Assembly (NCBI GenBank): GCA_002368645.1 | Contig: DFEE01000032.1 | Location: forward strand, 26,437-90,436 | DNA from: Bacteroidales bacterium UBA3810 | GTDB taxonomy: Bacteria > Bacteroidota > Bacteroidia > Bacteroidales > Paludibacteraceae | Length of the DNA: 64,000 nucleotides | Direction of reading: 5' to 3' | Shown: positions 15,388 to 24,988 of the stretch, one piece after another | How the letters are laid out: each line of letters starts with the position of its first letter | How positions within the stretch are numbered: the first letter of the stretch is position 1 | Notes under the pieces: generated by a model | Database searches by the model: none | Told to the model about the DNA's origin: nothing | Seen by the model: the letters and a program-made list of their open reading frames with translations, nothing else | Program-made: the position numbers and the translations under genes

Positions 15388-16587
15388 ATGATTAGCCTTA
15401 TTGTCATATGTCTCATTATCTTCATAGTAGGCTACTACTTCTCTAAGCGTGCAATTTTTTCTCCGGCTGTAGTGAGCAGTTTGCTATGGGGAGGGACGGT
15501 ATTGTTATATCTCTTGCTTTATCGCGAATGTGCCTTGCCGATGCTGGGACATAAGTTCGTTATGGGGGCTGCCTTATGGATAATCTCCTTTGCCGTAGGT
15601 TCCTTATTACTGCAAACTACTAAGTTGAAACCAATCTACTCCGCCGAATGTAGTGGAAGTGTTATGAATTTTTTCTTTGCACTGAGTTTATGTTGTGTGC
15701 CTTTGCTGATAGAGCATTTAATGAGTGCGTTATCATCCGGATTGACTTCATCGTGGGCATATAATCTAAGATTGTCGGCTTTAGGTATGAATGAACAAGG
15801 TGAAGTTTACACGCCTATATACTACTATCTATGGGTGGCGACTTATATACTGTCCCTCATGAAAGCGGATAAGAAAACATGGTACCAGCCTGTTATCATG
15901 GGACTCTTGTTATTACTTTTTGCTGTGGTGATGATGGCAAAGCTAAATATATTGATATTCTTCGTGATAACATTGTTCTTGCTACACTACAAAGGAATCT
16001 TGAAGATTGGACAAATTGTGGTCGGTGGAGCATTAATGGTAGGGGTTATGATCTTGCTATTTGCTATAAGACAAGATTCTGATACTTCTGTGTTGGAGAC
16101 TATTATTGACATGGTAGATATATATGCACTGCGTAGTTGTGCTGCGTTTGAAACATTGCTTCCTGCCTCATCGGCTCATTGGGGGGAGAATGTCTTCCGA
16201 ATTGTCTATGCCATTAAATATAAATTAGGCTTCTCACCTATTGAACCGATCGAGACGATGTTACCTTGGATATCCGAACCGGCTGAGACGAATACCTATA
16301 CTTGTATGTATCCCTTCTACAAGGATTTTGGATTTGCAGGAATTGCTATTTTCGGTTTCTTGGAAGGCGCAGTATTAGGATGGCTCTTCCGTATGCACCA
16401 GAAAGGAAGTCAATATTGCACCGCGTTATATGCCTATCTATTCTATTGTGTTGTGATGCAGTTTGATAGCGAATTGATGGTTACGATATTATCAGCGCAT
16501 ATCAAGTTTGCTATCATGATATGGCTACCCTTTGTGGTATCTCGGTATCATTTGTTGGATATCCGTCCTTTATCCCGTCTGAAATGA
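15388..16587 (+). CDS. Wzy-like oligosaccharide repeat-unit polymerase
   Basis: A 399-residue protein with about eleven hydrophobic segments. It has a large periplasmic loop around residues 220-320 (VLETIIDMVDIYALRSCAAFETLL, then a GENVFRIVYAIKYKLGFSP stretch). The pattern fits O-antigen/oligosaccharide polymerases that link repeat units in the periplasm. Sequence conservation in this family is low, so the call relies on topology, on the YPFYKDFGFAG-like motif near residues 310-320, and on its place between a flippase and glycosyltransferases. The next gene starts inside its last codon pair (ATGA overlap). Confidence 0.82.
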   Translation: MISLIVICLIIFIVGYYFSKRAIFSPAVVSSLLWGGTVLLYLLLYRECALPMLGHKFVMGAALWIISFAVGSLLLQTTKLKPIYSAECSGSVMNFFFALSLCCVPLLIEHLMSALSSGLTSSWAYNLRLSALGMNEQGEVYTPIYYYLWVATYILSLMKADKKTWYQPVIMGLLLLLFAVVMMAKLNILIFFVITLFLLHYKGILKIGQIVVGGALMVGVMILLFAIRQDSDTSVLETIIDMVDIYALRSCAAFETLLPASSAHWGENVFRIVYAIKYKLGFSPIEPIETMLPWISEPAETNTYTCMYPFYKDFGFAGIAIFGFLEGAVLGWLFRMHQKGSQYCTALYAYLFYCVVMQFDSELMVTILSAHIKFAIMIWLPFVVSRYHLLDIRPLSRLK

Positions 16588-17342
16588 GTGAATATTTATT
16601 CATATTAGTGCTATATCGTTGCACTTTAGAGCAATCTAAAGCGTGGCAAGGATTATCTGTTTTATTGGAAAAGGGTGAAATAGGTAGAGACAATATCTTT
16701 ATTCGGGACAATACGGAGCGCAATATCTACTTAGCCGAAGCCTATAATAACGGTCTTATTGAAGCTCAGAAAAGGGGACTGAAAATGGTAGTCCTATTAG
16801 ATCAAGATACTGTTCTTACTACATCTTATTTTGAGAAATTGTGCAGTTTAAAAGAGGATGATTCTGTTTGGGCTCCGACATTAGTTGCGCACTCAGGCGA
16901 GCAACTCTCACCCTACTATTATTCTGGCACTTGGGGACCGTGGTGGTCTAAACATAAGACGCCTGATAATAATGATCTTCCGATGGTGTTTAACTCTTGT
17001 TTAGTGCTACCGTTGAGTGTCTGCCGCCTAATAGGAGGTTTCAACCGAAACTACCCTATGGATTATTTGGACTTTGATACGTGCCGCCGTTTGGTAAAAG
17101 CCGGAGTCGAACTTAAATCTTTAGGAGTAACATTAGAGCATAATCTGTCTATGGCAGATAAATCAAACTATGTCTCTAAAGAAAGGTATATCCTTTTCCT
17201 TTCTGCTGAAAAACAATACGCGGCCGATTTAGGCTGGCGAGCACAAATAGCCTATCGGCTTCGATTAGCGCTACGAGCAATTAAATGGACTATTATCCGT
17301 CATCAATACTGGCAGGAAACATGGAAATCAATGTTTGTATAA
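16584..17342 (+). CDS. Glycosyltransferase family 2 (rhamnosyltransferase-like)
   Basis: A 252-residue GT-A fold enzyme that adds a sugar to the lipid-linked repeat unit at the cytoplasmic membrane face. Marks are the start EYLFILVLYRC, NTERN-x-YLAEAYNNGL, and LLDQDT, which matches the metal-binding DxD equivalent. YPMDYLDFDTCRRL matches the catalytic-base region of RfbF/rhamnosyl-like GT2 proteins. I start it at ATG 16584 (ATGA overlap with the polymerase). The longer reading to 16521 would overlap by 66 bp with no conserved residues. The donor sugar cannot be inferred. Confidence 0.85.
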   Translation: MSEYLFILVLYRCTLEQSKAWQGLSVLLEKGEIGRDNIFIRDNTERNIYLAEAYNNGLIEAQKRGLKMVVLLDQDTVLTTSYFEKLCSLKEDDSVWAPTLVAHSGEQLSPYYYSGTWGPWWSKHKTPDNNDLPMVFNSCLVLPLSVCRLIGGFNRNYPMDYLDFDTCRRLVKAGVELKSLGVTLEHNLSMADKSNYVSKERYILFLSAEKQYAADLGWRAQIAYRLRLALRAIKWTIIRHQYWQETWKSMFV

Positions 17343-18163
17343 TACACTATAACTCACAAGACACCATTGTCTGCTTGGAGAGTTTAATGAGGCAAACTTG
17401 TCCCTGCCGCGTTGTGTTAGTCGATAACCACTCTACCGATGGCTCGATAACTCATTTGGAACAGTATATCGCGGATAAAACAAATATTGTCTTACTTAAA
17501 GCACCCGTCAACGGAGGCTTTGCTGCAGGCAATAATCTCGCTCTCCGTTGGGCGAAAAAAAATACCCCGGACTCATGGAATCTGCTGCTCAATAACGATA
17601 CCTATCTTCCCGCTGATTTTATAGAAAAATTAACATCCGTAGCGAAAAAAAATCAAATAGAGACCAACTCCCTCTTTGCTTTAGGAGCGACAGAGTACAA
17701 ATACGGGACAGAACAGAAGAACCATTCTGGAATCCATTATATCAGTTTGCCGACGGGGTTAGCTATGACACAAACTGGGTGGCTGAGAAAACCGTATATC
17801 TGCGGTGCCTGCCTACTGCTCAATCCGGCAGCACCTCTTCTGAACGAAACGTATTTTCTCTATTTCGAGGATGCTGATTATGGAGAATTGCTCCGGCAAC
17901 ATGGCTATCAGCTGCTTACCACAGACGAAACCCATTACTACCATAAAGTTGGAGGTTCTACACGACTCAATCCAGATAAATTGCGCATTGAATATACAAG
18001 TTTATGGCATTTCTATGACCTGCATTATCCGAAGTGGAAACCTATAGTCAAGTTGTTTAGAGTGATAGAAAACGCTTTTCGCGGCAGATGGGAGGTCGTG
18101 AAGATTATTAAGGATACTTATAACCATAAAAATAATGAACCGAAATCAAGTTATACTCATTAA
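17321..18163 (+). CDS. Glycosyltransferase family 2
   Basis: A 280-residue GT2 enzyme. The start INVCIIHYNSQDTIVCLESLM, then VVLVDNHSTDGS, NGGFAAGNNLAL and LLNNDT are the standard nucleotide-sugar and metal-binding motifs. YLYFEDADYGELLRQHGY is the catalytic ED region (written here as FLYFEDADY). It overlaps its upstream neighbour by 22 bp and its downstream neighbour by 29 bp. I chose ATG 17321 because the conserved strand begins two residues later; the 12 extra codons upstream lie in the previous gene. Likely adds the second or later sugar of the repeat unit. Confidence 0.88.
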   Translation: MEINVCIIHYNSQDTIVCLESLMRQTCPCRVVLVDNHSTDGSITHLEQYIADKTNIVLLKAPVNGGFAAGNNLALRWAKKNTPDSWNLLLNNDTYLPADFIEKLTSVAKKNQIETNSLFALGATEYKYGTEQKNHSGIHYISLPTGLAMTQTGWLRKPYICGACLLLNPAAPLLNETYFLYFEDADYGELLRQHGYQLLTTDETHYYHKVGGSTRLNPDKLRIEYTSLWHFYDLHYPKWKPIVKLFRVIENAFRGRWEVVKIIKDTYNHKNNEPKSSYTH

Positions 18164-19181
18164 TGGTCGATTCTTATCGCAGCAGATGACTGGCGTTCAT
18201 CGCTATGCCTATGAAATATGCTGTGCCCTTCACCAACAAGGGGTTCCGATTAAAGTCTTGGCTCCGGACTATATTCAGGAACAATACCAATGCCCGTTTG
18301 AGGTCGTCAAGATTGGAGGAAAAGGATCACATTGGTGGGAACAAGTCACCCTCCCTCGTTATGTCAAAAAACATTATGGAGGCCAACGACTGCTTTCCTT
18401 AACCGGACTTAGCCCGATTATCTATCCCCATAATATCTTGACCATCCATGATGTGTCCTATTTGGTTGAACCTAAGTGGTTTAGTAAGGCATATTACTAC
18501 TTATATAAAATCCTAACCCCGATTGCCGCACGTAAAGCTGAAAAGATTATTACAGTTAGCGAGTTCTCAAAACAAGAGTTAGTCCGATACCTGCACTTGC
18601 CGGAGGAAAAAATAAATATCGTTTATTGTGGTGCTCGGAAATGGGAAAAAGCACCGGGGAAAATAGATGAGAAATATATCTTATCGGTATGTTCCATGGA
18701 TCCGCGCAAAAACCTTAAACGCCTTTTAGAAGCCTATTTGAAAGCCGACGTCGATTATAAACTCTACTTGGCGGGGGGTACCTATGCCGCCTTTGCAGAC
18801 AATGATATTCAGCGCTATCGTCAAAACAAAAATATTGTCTTCTTGGGGTATGTAACCGATGATAGACTCCAATTGCTATATCGGTGTGCGGAGGCGTTTG
18901 TCAATGTGTCACTCTATGAGGGCTTTGGTATCCCGAATATAGAAGCAATGCAGCAAGGGACTCCGCTCTTGCTATCGGACATCCCGGTATACCACGAGAT
19001 TTGCTCTGAGGCGGCTCTCTATGTTGACCCTAATGATACAACGGCGATTAGTCGGGGTATTGAGCGTATTGTAAAGGACGAAGATTTACGCTCCCGACTA
19101 ACGGAGAAGGGAGAATCTCTATATAAGAAATATAATTGGCCTACATCGGCAATACAAATAAAAGATTTATATGAAGACTAA
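18135..19181 (+). CDS. Glycosyltransferase family 4 (GT-B)
   Basis: A 348-residue retaining glycosyltransferase. The N-domain begins INGRFLSQQMTGVHRYAYEI, a glycine-rich acceptor motif typical of mannosyltransferase-type GT4 proteins. The C-domain has ILSVCSMDPRKNLKRLLEAY and the donor-binding E-x7-E motif EGFGIPNIEAM, with GTPLLLSD after it. Overlaps the preceding GT2 by 29 bp and the next gene by 11 bp. A mannose or rhamnose donor is common in this subgroup, but that is inference. Confidence 0.88.
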   Translation: MNRNQVILINGRFLSQQMTGVHRYAYEICCALHQQGVPIKVLAPDYIQEQYQCPFEVVKIGGKGSHWWEQVTLPRYVKKHYGGQRLLSLTGLSPIIYPHNILTIHDVSYLVEPKWFSKAYYYLYKILTPIAARKAEKIITVSEFSKQELVRYLHLPEEKINIVYCGARKWEKAPGKIDEKYILSVCSMDPRKNLKRLLEAYLKADVDYKLYLAGGTYAAFADNDIQRYRQNKNIVFLGYVTDDRLQLLYRCAEAFVNVSLYEGFGIPNIEAMQQGTPLLLSDIPVYHEICSEAALYVDPNDTTAISRGIERIVKDEDLRSRLTEKGESLYKKYNWPTSAIQIKDLYED

Positions 19182-20280
19182 GAAGATAGCGCTGGTTGGC
19201 AATAGCGCATTAACCATGCTGAACTTCCGTTTAGGCGTTATGACCGAACTGAGCAAAACTTATGACGTAACGATGATTACGCCTAAGGACTGCGATACCG
19301 CTATCCTCGCTAAACGTGGCATTCACTTTATCCCGATTGATGTGGATTGTAAGGGACTAAACCCGTTTAGAGACCTTAATTTAGTTCATGTCCTAAATCG
19401 TATATACCGGCAAGAACACTTTGATTTTGTCTTCCATTATACCATTAAACCGATTATCTATGGTTCCTTTGTTGCTGGAAGAGCTGGTATTCCTTTTATA
19501 TCCATTGTCACAGGATTAGGCTACTCCTTCATCCGGCGCAATTGGCTTTTTCATCTCTCCCGCTTGATGCATAAATGGGCGCTGAAGAAAGCTGACTCGG
19601 TCTGGTTCCTCAATCAAGACGATTGTGATTCCTTTGTCAACTGGCATATCGTTGACAGAGACCATACACATGTCATTCACGGCGAAGGTGTTAATACCGA
19701 TTTGTTTACGGCGAAACCGAAAATGGACAATGTCTTTCGCTTCTTATTTTGCGGACGCATGCTACGTAGTAAAGGCGTTGAATTATATGTAGAAGCAGCA
19801 AGAAGACTGAAACACGAATATCCCGAAGTGGAGTTCCAGTTATTAGGCCCCCTTGATTCACCCAATCCTGATGCCATTACTCCAGAGGAAATAGAAACGT
19901 GGATTAAAGAAGGTTATGTGTCCTATTTGGGGGTTACTAAGGATGTTCGCCCATACCTTGAAAAGTGTTCTTGTATGGTATTGCCATCCTATTATATGGA
20001 AGGCGTTCCACGCTCACTCATGGAGGCGGCCAGTATGGAACGCCCGATTATTACTACGGACTCTGTCGGCTGTAAAGAGGTCGTCGAAGATGGCGTTAAT
20101 GGGTTCCTCTGTGTGAAACGAAACGTAGAGAGCCTCTACCAAGCGATGCATAAAATGCTCTCTTTAAGCGAGGAAGAATTAAATGCTATGGGCTCTAATG
20201 GCAGGAAATTAATGGTCGCTAAATTTGATGAGAAAATTATTCTCCAAGAATATGTTCAATATCTCAATCGTTCTATATAA
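19171..20280 (+). CDS. Glycosyltransferase family 4 (PglA/CapM-like)
   Basis: A 369-residue GT-B enzyme. It begins KKIALVGNSALTMLNFRLGVM, followed by HYTIKPIIYGSFVAGRAGIPFISIVTGLGY, a segment characteristic of GT4 proteins that act on undecaprenyl-PP-HexNAc acceptors such as PglA and CapM. The C-domain carries FLFCGRMLRSKGVELYVEA and the E-x7-E motif EGVPRSLMEAA. It overlaps its neighbours at both ends. It is the best candidate for adding the second sugar to the initiating residue attached by the sugar transferase at 61.3 kb (inference). Confidence 0.88.
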   Translation: MKTKKIALVGNSALTMLNFRLGVMTELSKTYDVTMITPKDCDTAILAKRGIHFIPIDVDCKGLNPFRDLNLVHVLNRIYRQEHFDFVFHYTIKPIIYGSFVAGRAGIPFISIVTGLGYSFIRRNWLFHLSRLMHKWALKKADSVWFLNQDDCDSFVNWHIVDRDHTHVIHGEGVNTDLFTAKPKMDNVFRFLFCGRMLRSKGVELYVEAARRLKHEYPEVEFQLLGPLDSPNPDAITPEEIETWIKEGYVSYLGVTKDVRPYLEKCSCMVLPSYYMEGVPRSLMEAASMERPIITTDSVGCKEVVEDGVNGFLCVKRNVESLYQAMHKMLSLSEEELNAMGSNGRKLMVAKFDEKIILQEYVQYLNRSI

Positions 20281-21085
20281 ACCCGACAAACTGCAAGTGA
20301 TAAATCTTTTGGAGACGTTGCTTCAATCGCAATTTCTTCATAAAATTTATCTCATAGACAATTCTCCTAATCCGGTGGAGAATTGGCAGTTTTCATCGGA
20401 CAAAATTGTTTATCAGTGGAACGATGGAAAGAACCTTGGCTATGGTGCAGCGCATAATATTGCCATTCGCGAATCGGTATTTGATGATATTGCCTTCCAC
20501 TTGGTGATGAATGCCGATATACTTGTTCGGCCTAAAGACCTTGATAAACTCAATCTTTTTATGCGGCAGAATTATGAGGTGGGTTTGGTACAGCCTAAAA
20601 TCCTCAATCCGGATGGCACGGTCCAGCATGTAGCCAAACTCTTGCCACGCCCTTGGGATGTGTTCGCACGCCGTTTTCTTCCCGCGGCTTGGACGCGGAA
20701 AAGCAATGAGCGATATGAACTGCAACGTAATAAAAAGGGACAATTAGTCAATGCCGATTACCACCTTTCCCTGAATGTTCCTTATCTCAGCGGTTGCTTC
20801 ATGTTTTTAAGAACCAAAGCGGTTCTTGAAGCGCATCTCTTTGATGAGAGGTACTTTATGTATCCCGAGGATATAGACTTAACGCGTAGTATTCATCGAA
20901 ACTTTTTAACGCTATTCCTGCCGAATATCACCATCGTTCATAATCATGAAAAAGGGTCTTACAAAAGCTTTAAGCTCCTATGGATTCACATTGTTAATAT
21001 GTGCCGCTATTTCAATAAATACGGCTGGCTTTTTGATAAAGAACGCCGCGTAATTAACCGTAAAACAATAGACCAACTGCCATGA
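20252..21085 (+). CDS. Glycosyltransferase family 2 (WbbL-like)
   Basis: A 277-residue GT2 enzyme. FNISIVLYKPDK, YLIDNSPNP, GKNLGYGAAHNIAI and LVMNADI are the N-terminal motifs. CFMFLRTKAVLEAHLFDERYFMYPEDIDLTRSI is the acceptor and catalytic-base region shared with rhamnosyltransferases such as WbbL. ATG 20252 places the first strand correctly; the upstream codons belong to the end of the preceding gene. It overlaps that gene by 29 bp, and the DUF4886 gene starts in an ATGA overlap, so the whole run is translationally coupled. Confidence 0.87.
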   Translation: MFNISIVLYKPDKLQVINLLETLLQSQFLHKIYLIDNSPNPVENWQFSSDKIVYQWNDGKNLGYGAAHNIAIRESVFDDIAFHLVMNADILVRPKDLDKLNLFMRQNYEVGLVQPKILNPDGTVQHVAKLLPRPWDVFARRFLPAAWTRKSNERYELQRNKKGQLVNADYHLSLNVPYLSGCFMFLRTKAVLEAHLFDERYFMYPEDIDLTRSIHRNFLTLFLPNITIVHNHEKGSYKSFKLLWIHIVNMCRYFNKYGWLFDKERRVINRKTIDQLP

Positions 21086-21774
21086 AACTTTTCCTTTTTG
21101 CTATCTACTATGTCCTCTGTTTAGGAAATTCCTTTACTTACTTTCACGATTGTCCGGCTATGTTGACAGAAATAGCCGCTTCACAAGGCGATTCCCTTGT
21201 TGTGCGTGCCGAGACAGTGGGCGGATATTCTTTTTACCGTCACCTGCATGACCTCAACTCCATTAGTGCCATCGAGGCACGTGCATATGACTATGTCTTC
21301 TTGCAAGACCAGAGTCAAGCCGCTGCGCGCTATGCCTCTGACCGTAAACGGTATCGTCAGTTGCTACAAGACGCATGGGATCTTGTCCGCCGAATTCGTA
21401 TATACAGCCCCGATGCCCATATCTTTATAGAGCGTACGTGGGCGTATAAGGGCAATAATAATGGGGGATTTGAGTCTTTGGAAACATTCGACAGGCTCCT
21501 CGCTGACGGAACACGACAAGTTACCCGCAAAACCCGGACATCGCTTTCACCTATCGGAGAAGCGTTTATGATATGTCGCTGGGAACGCTCGGATATTAAC
21601 CTCTTTGAAGAGGACCTTAAACACCAAACAGCTTATGGCTCCTATCTGAAGTCATGCATCAACTACCTTGAGATGGTGCAGCGACCGTTTGTGGAAAATG
21701 CTCCAACTCTTGATTTAGACGAGGAAAAATGTGCATATCTTCGAAACTTAGCTGAGCGGGTTGTGTTGCAATGA
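21082..21774 (+). CDS. DUF4886 (SGNH-like) protein
   Basis: A 230-residue protein beginning with a short hydrophobic segment (MKLFLFAIYYVLC) that may act as a signal peptide. It is followed by LGNSFTYFHDCPAMLTEIA, which resembles the GNS block of SGNH hydrolases grouped as DUF4886. DYVFLQDQSQAA matches the block in which the family has LQEQS. The family is common in Bacteroidetes and is predicted to be esterase-like, without a proven substrate. Coupled by ATGA overlaps to a GT2 gene before and a beta-barrel protein after. A role in removing or moving acyl groups on the glycan is possible but inferred only from position. Confidence 0.8.
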   Translation: MKLFLFAIYYVLCLGNSFTYFHDCPAMLTEIAASQGDSLVVRAETVGGYSFYRHLHDLNSISAIEARAYDYVFLQDQSQAAARYASDRKRYRQLLQDAWDLVRRIRIYSPDAHIFIERTWAYKGNNNGGFESLETFDRLLADGTRQVTRKTRTSLSPIGEAFMICRWERSDINLFEEDLKHQTAYGSYLKSCINYLEMVQRPFVENAPTLDLDEEKCAYLRNLAERVVLQ

Positions 21775-23591
21775 AAACATTACTCCTCTTATTACTCCTC
21801 TCAGCAGTCAATATCGATGGAATTATCGAGGATATTTATAACCAACTTACAGAGTTGGAGTACACCGATTATGAAGAATTGCAAAATACTCTCTATGAGT
21901 TAGCAGACCACCCGATTGACCTTAACCACACTTCGGAGCGTGAACTTCAGCGGATTCCGTTTTTGACATCACTCCAGATAGACAATATCCTCCTTTATGT
22001 CCATGATCATCCCATGGAGGAGACAACTGAACTATATCTCGTTCCGGGGTTCCGTGAATATGAAGTACTTAACCTCTTGCCTTTTGTTACGGTTTCTGCT
22101 GCAAAAGTGGATGATAAAATGTATGCTCGGGAGGTCTTTCAATATGCAGGGCACGAAATCAACCTGCGCGTTGATACCCGTAGATTGGAAGATTTTAAGG
22201 GAGATCCGGTCTATATTCAAGGCAAATACAAATTTAATTATGCCAATCGAGTGCAATTCGGAGCCGTGTTGAGACGTCCGGCTGGGGGAGATGGACAGGA
22301 CATCCGATATGGTGGGTATCTGCAGCTCAATAATATCGGTATTCTTCGGGAGTTTGTTGCCGGTGAGTTTCAAGCGCAGTTTGGAACAGGTTTGGTTTTT
22401 AGTAGTGTTTTTCATCTTGGTAAAAAGAACTATGTCCTTAACATCGGTACTAAACGGGAAGGACTCACGAAATACACTTCCCCGGACGGCGAGGGATTGC
22501 AAGGGGTGGGAGCTACGCTGGAATTTGGCGATGCCCATAAAGCCCTTATCAGTACATCTTCCCTCTATTCTATTAAACGTGCTAATGATTCTATTATCCT
22601 TCATAACATCGGCGCCAATGTTACCTTAACGCACAATAATTTTAAGATAGGACTTACCTTAAACGAGAAGATTTACTCCGATTCCATCGGATATTTTCAT
22701 GAACCCGAATATACTCGTACCTACTTTCATGGTACTCGTCAAGCCGTCCTCGGTCTTAATGCGCGATACCATTGGCAGTGGTTTGATATCTTTGGCGAAG
22801 TCGCAGCAGCGCAAAATACCCGTTGGGGTGTAGGAATAAATGTCGGGGCACGCTTCAGTCCGGTTGAGACTGTTGGACTTGTATTACTTTACCGTTACTA
22901 CTCCCCATACTTTGATAATATAGATGGATATGCCTTTTCGGAGACCGATCGGTTACATGATGAAAACGGGGGCTATGTCGGTATTGAGTGGAAACCCGCC
23001 TACTGGAGAATTGCTGCTTATGGTGATGTGTTCTATTTTAGTGGCGTTAAATACGGTATTCCTTTTGCTCCGTCTATAGGCTATGACACCTATCTGGAGG
23101 CACAATGGTTGCCTCAAAAAGACTACTATATGCTTTGGCAACTTCGCGCACGGGAAAAAGGAATGACGGGCTTGTACTCAGTACGCTACCAATTTAATAT
23201 TACCAAAAGGCAGTGGCGCTTCAGAACGCAGGCGGATGCCAATATGGCGAAAGATAAGGAGGGTACCTTGACTTGGGGCGCTTCTGTTTATCAAGATGTA
23301 CAATATATTTTTCATTTTCCGCTTTCCATCACAGGACGGTTACAGGCTTTTCATGCCAAGGAATGGGCGAATAGAATCTACACATTTGAGAATGATGTCC
23401 TATATGGTTTTTCCATTCCTGCTTTATATGGCCAGGGGCTGCGGGCGTATATCAATATGAAGTACCAACCCGTTGACAGGTTGGCACTATATTTGAGAGT
23501 TAGCAATACTTTCTATTATAATCGTTTACAATCCGGCACTGACTCTCCTACGCAAACGGATATCCATTTATTAGCGCGAATTAAATTATAA
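21771..23591 (+). CDS. Outer-membrane protein with N-terminal helix-hairpin-helix repeats
   Basis: A 606-residue exported protein. After a short signal-like start, residues ~25-115 hold helix-hairpin-helix segments (PIDLNHTSERELQRIPFLTSLQIDNILLY, then a TTELYLVPGF region). Residues ~130-606 are alternating-pattern strands rich in Tyr/Phe/Gly (YGGYLQLNNIGI, FGTGLVFSSVF, GVGATLEFGD), as in an outer-membrane beta-barrel, ending in the aromatic-poor LLARIKL. HhH plus barrel proteins of this type are frequent in Bacteroidales and uncharacterised. It could be an outer-membrane part of polysaccharide or DNA handling; I make no firm claim. Its stop overlaps the convergent aldo/keto reductase by 6 bp. 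Confidence 0.75.
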   Translation: MKTLLLLLLLSAVNIDGIIEDIYNQLTELEYTDYEELQNTLYELADHPIDLNHTSERELQRIPFLTSLQIDNILLYVHDHPMEETTELYLVPGFREYEVLNLLPFVTVSAAKVDDKMYAREVFQYAGHEINLRVDTRRLEDFKGDPVYIQGKYKFNYANRVQFGAVLRRPAGGDGQDIRYGGYLQLNNIGILREFVAGEFQAQFGTGLVFSSVFHLGKKNYVLNIGTKREGLTKYTSPDGEGLQGVGATLEFGDAHKALISTSSLYSIKRANDSIILHNIGANVTLTHNNFKIGLTLNEKIYSDSIGYFHEPEYTRTYFHGTRQAVLGLNARYHWQWFDIFGEVAAAQNTRWGVGINVGARFSPVETVGLVLLYRYYSPYFDNIDGYAFSETDRLHDENGGYVGIEWKPAYWRIAAYGDVFYFSGVKYGIPFAPSIGYDTYLEAQWLPQKDYYMLWQLRAREKGMTGLYSVRYQFNITKRQWRFRTQADANMAKDKEGTLTWGASVYQDVQYIFHFPLSITGRLQAFHAKEWANRIYTFENDVLYGFSIPALYGQGLRAYINMKYQPVDRLALYLRVSNTFYYNRLQSGTDSPTQTDIHLLARIKL

Positions 23592-24443
23592 GATTAAGCG
23601 TTGCTCTTTCTGTTGAGCAACAACCAATGCGTCAAAATCGTGGTATGGATCAATCATGCCGTGATCTAAGTCCAGTTCTTCAATCCGTGCCATCTCCTCG
23701 GCGCTCAAGTCAAAATCTAAACTGTTGAAATTTTCTGCCATACGTGCCTTATGCACCGACTTAGGAATAACGACGATGTCCTGTTGAGTCAAAAATCGTA
23801 AGGCTACCTGGGCAGCCGTTTTTCCATGAACTGAACCAATCTCGGTCAGAACAGGGTGGGTGAATAATCCGTTCTTACCCTCTGCCATCGGTGCCCAAGC
23901 GGTTACAATGGTATTGTAGCGCTTACAGATGGCTCTATTAGCTTTCTGCTGACAGAATACAGAAGTCTCTATTTGATTCACTGCGGGCACAATCTCCACA
24001 TTGTCTGCTAAGTCGGGGAATCGGTCATAGTAGAAATTGGACACCCCTAACGCCCTTGCTTTGCCCGCCTTGAGGGCTTCTTCCATAGCACGATAGGTGC
24101 CATAGTAATCACCATAGGCGCGGTGAATGAGTAATAAATCCACATAATCGGTCTGTAATTTGCGAAGAGATTCGTCGATTGAACGCTTGGCTCGTTCATA
24201 CCCGGAATTGGAAACCCAAATCTTGGTGGTCAGAAACAAATCTTCTCGATGAATACCCGAAGCGCGCCAACCTTCGCCGACACCTTCCTCGTTGCGGTAT
24301 ATTTGAGCCGTATCTATGGCACGATAGCCTACCGCTATAGCATCTTGAACACAGCGAGAACATGCTTCTGGAGCAATCTTATAGACTCCATAACCGATAA
24401 GAGGCATCGCAACACCATTGTTGAGCGTAATTGTAGATTTCAT
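23586..24443 (-). CDS. Aldo/keto reductase
   Basis: NADPH-dependent reductase of aldehydes and ketones with a TIM barrel (285 residues). Visible are MPLIGYGVYKI, the active-site Asp/Tyr region AIDTAQIYRNEEGVGEGWR, the Lys in LTTKIWVSN, and the His in LLLIHRAYGDYYG. The cofactor-binding part is IVIPKSVHKARMAENF. This resembles the 2,5-diketo-gluconate reductase subgroup. The start is ATG 24443; the longer reading would include the promoter. It faces the DUF5606 operon with overlapping divergent promoters. The physiological substrate is unknown. Confidence 0.93.
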   Translation of the reverse strand: MKSTITLNNGVAMPLIGYGVYKIAPEACSRCVQDAIAVGYRAIDTAQIYRNEEGVGEGWRASGIHREDLFLTTKIWVSNSGYERAKRSIDESLRKLQTDYVDLLLIHRAYGDYYGTYRAMEEALKAGKARALGVSNFYYDRFPDLADNVEIVPAVNQIETSVFCQQKANRAICKRYNTIVTAWAPMAEGKNGLFTHPVLTEIGSVHGKTAAQVALRFLTQQDIVVIPKSVHKARMAENFNSLDFDLSAEEMARIEELDLDHGMIDPYHDFDALVVAQQKEQRLIL

Positions 24444-24484
24444 AAATTTGAATGCTTTTATTGGATTAAAAGATAAAAGTGGTG

Positions 24485-24532
24485 CAAAAATACATTTTTT
24501 TTTGCACATGTCCAAGAATTTTTATACTTTTG
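24485..24532. promoter_or_regulatory. Overlapping divergent promoters (aldo/keto reductase and DUF5606)
   Basis: Plus strand: TTTG (24501-24504), 20 bases, TACTTTTG (24525-24532). Minus strand: TTG, 20 bases, TATTTTTG with its -7 box at 24492-24485. The -33 regions interleave, so the two directions probably compete for polymerase. Confidence 0.78.
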
Positions 24533-24559
24533 CAGCCGATTTGGTTAAAAACAGATATT

Positions 24560-24988
24560 ATGTTGAAAAACATCTTAGCTATTACCGGTAAACCCGGATT
24601 GTTTAAGCTTATCAGCCGTGGTAATAACATGCTGATTGTAGAATCTTTAGTGGATGGTAAACGCTTGCCGACTTATGCCCGCGATAAAATTGTGTCATTA
24701 GCCGATGTATCGATGTACACAACCGGAGATGACATCCCCTTGAGCGAGGTATTGACCAAATTAGGCGCTAAAGAAGAACTCAAACCGGTGACCATGGACT
24801 TAAAGAAAGCTGATAATGATGCGTTAAGAGTTGCTTTTGCCGAGGTCTTGCCGGACTTTGATCGCGACCGTGTGTATCCTTCCGATATCCGTAAATTATT
24901 CTCCTGGTATAATATCCTGATTAATGCCGGTATTACCGACTTCACTGTAGAAGAGGGAGAGACCGAGGAAGAACCTAAAAAAGATTGA
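24560..24988 (+). CDS. DUF5606 family protein
   Basis: A 142-residue cytoplasmic protein of the DUF5606 family, found mainly in Bacteroidetes, with no known function. The N-terminus MLKNILAITGKPGLFKLISRGNNMLIVESL is the conserved part and is predicted as a small beta-barrel. The middle (DRDRVYPSDIRKLFSWYNIL) is conserved too. The C-terminus is acidic (EEGETEEEPKKD). ATG 24560 follows from the promoter ending at 24532. The stop codon TGA overlaps the TTG start of the Nif3-like gene, so the two are coupled. Confidence 0.85.
   Translation: MLKNILAITGKPGLFKLISRGNNMLIVESLVDGKRLPTYARDKIVSLADVSMYTTGDDIPLSEVLTKLGAKEELKPVTMDLKKADNDALRVAFAEVLPDFDRDRVYPSDIRKLFSWYNILINAGITDFTVEEGETEEEPKKD

Noticed and set aside
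14115..21085. Recently acquired genomic island
   Set aside because: The cluster is typical of variable surface-glycan loci, but I see no integrase, tRNA target, direct repeats or insertion sequence at its borders.
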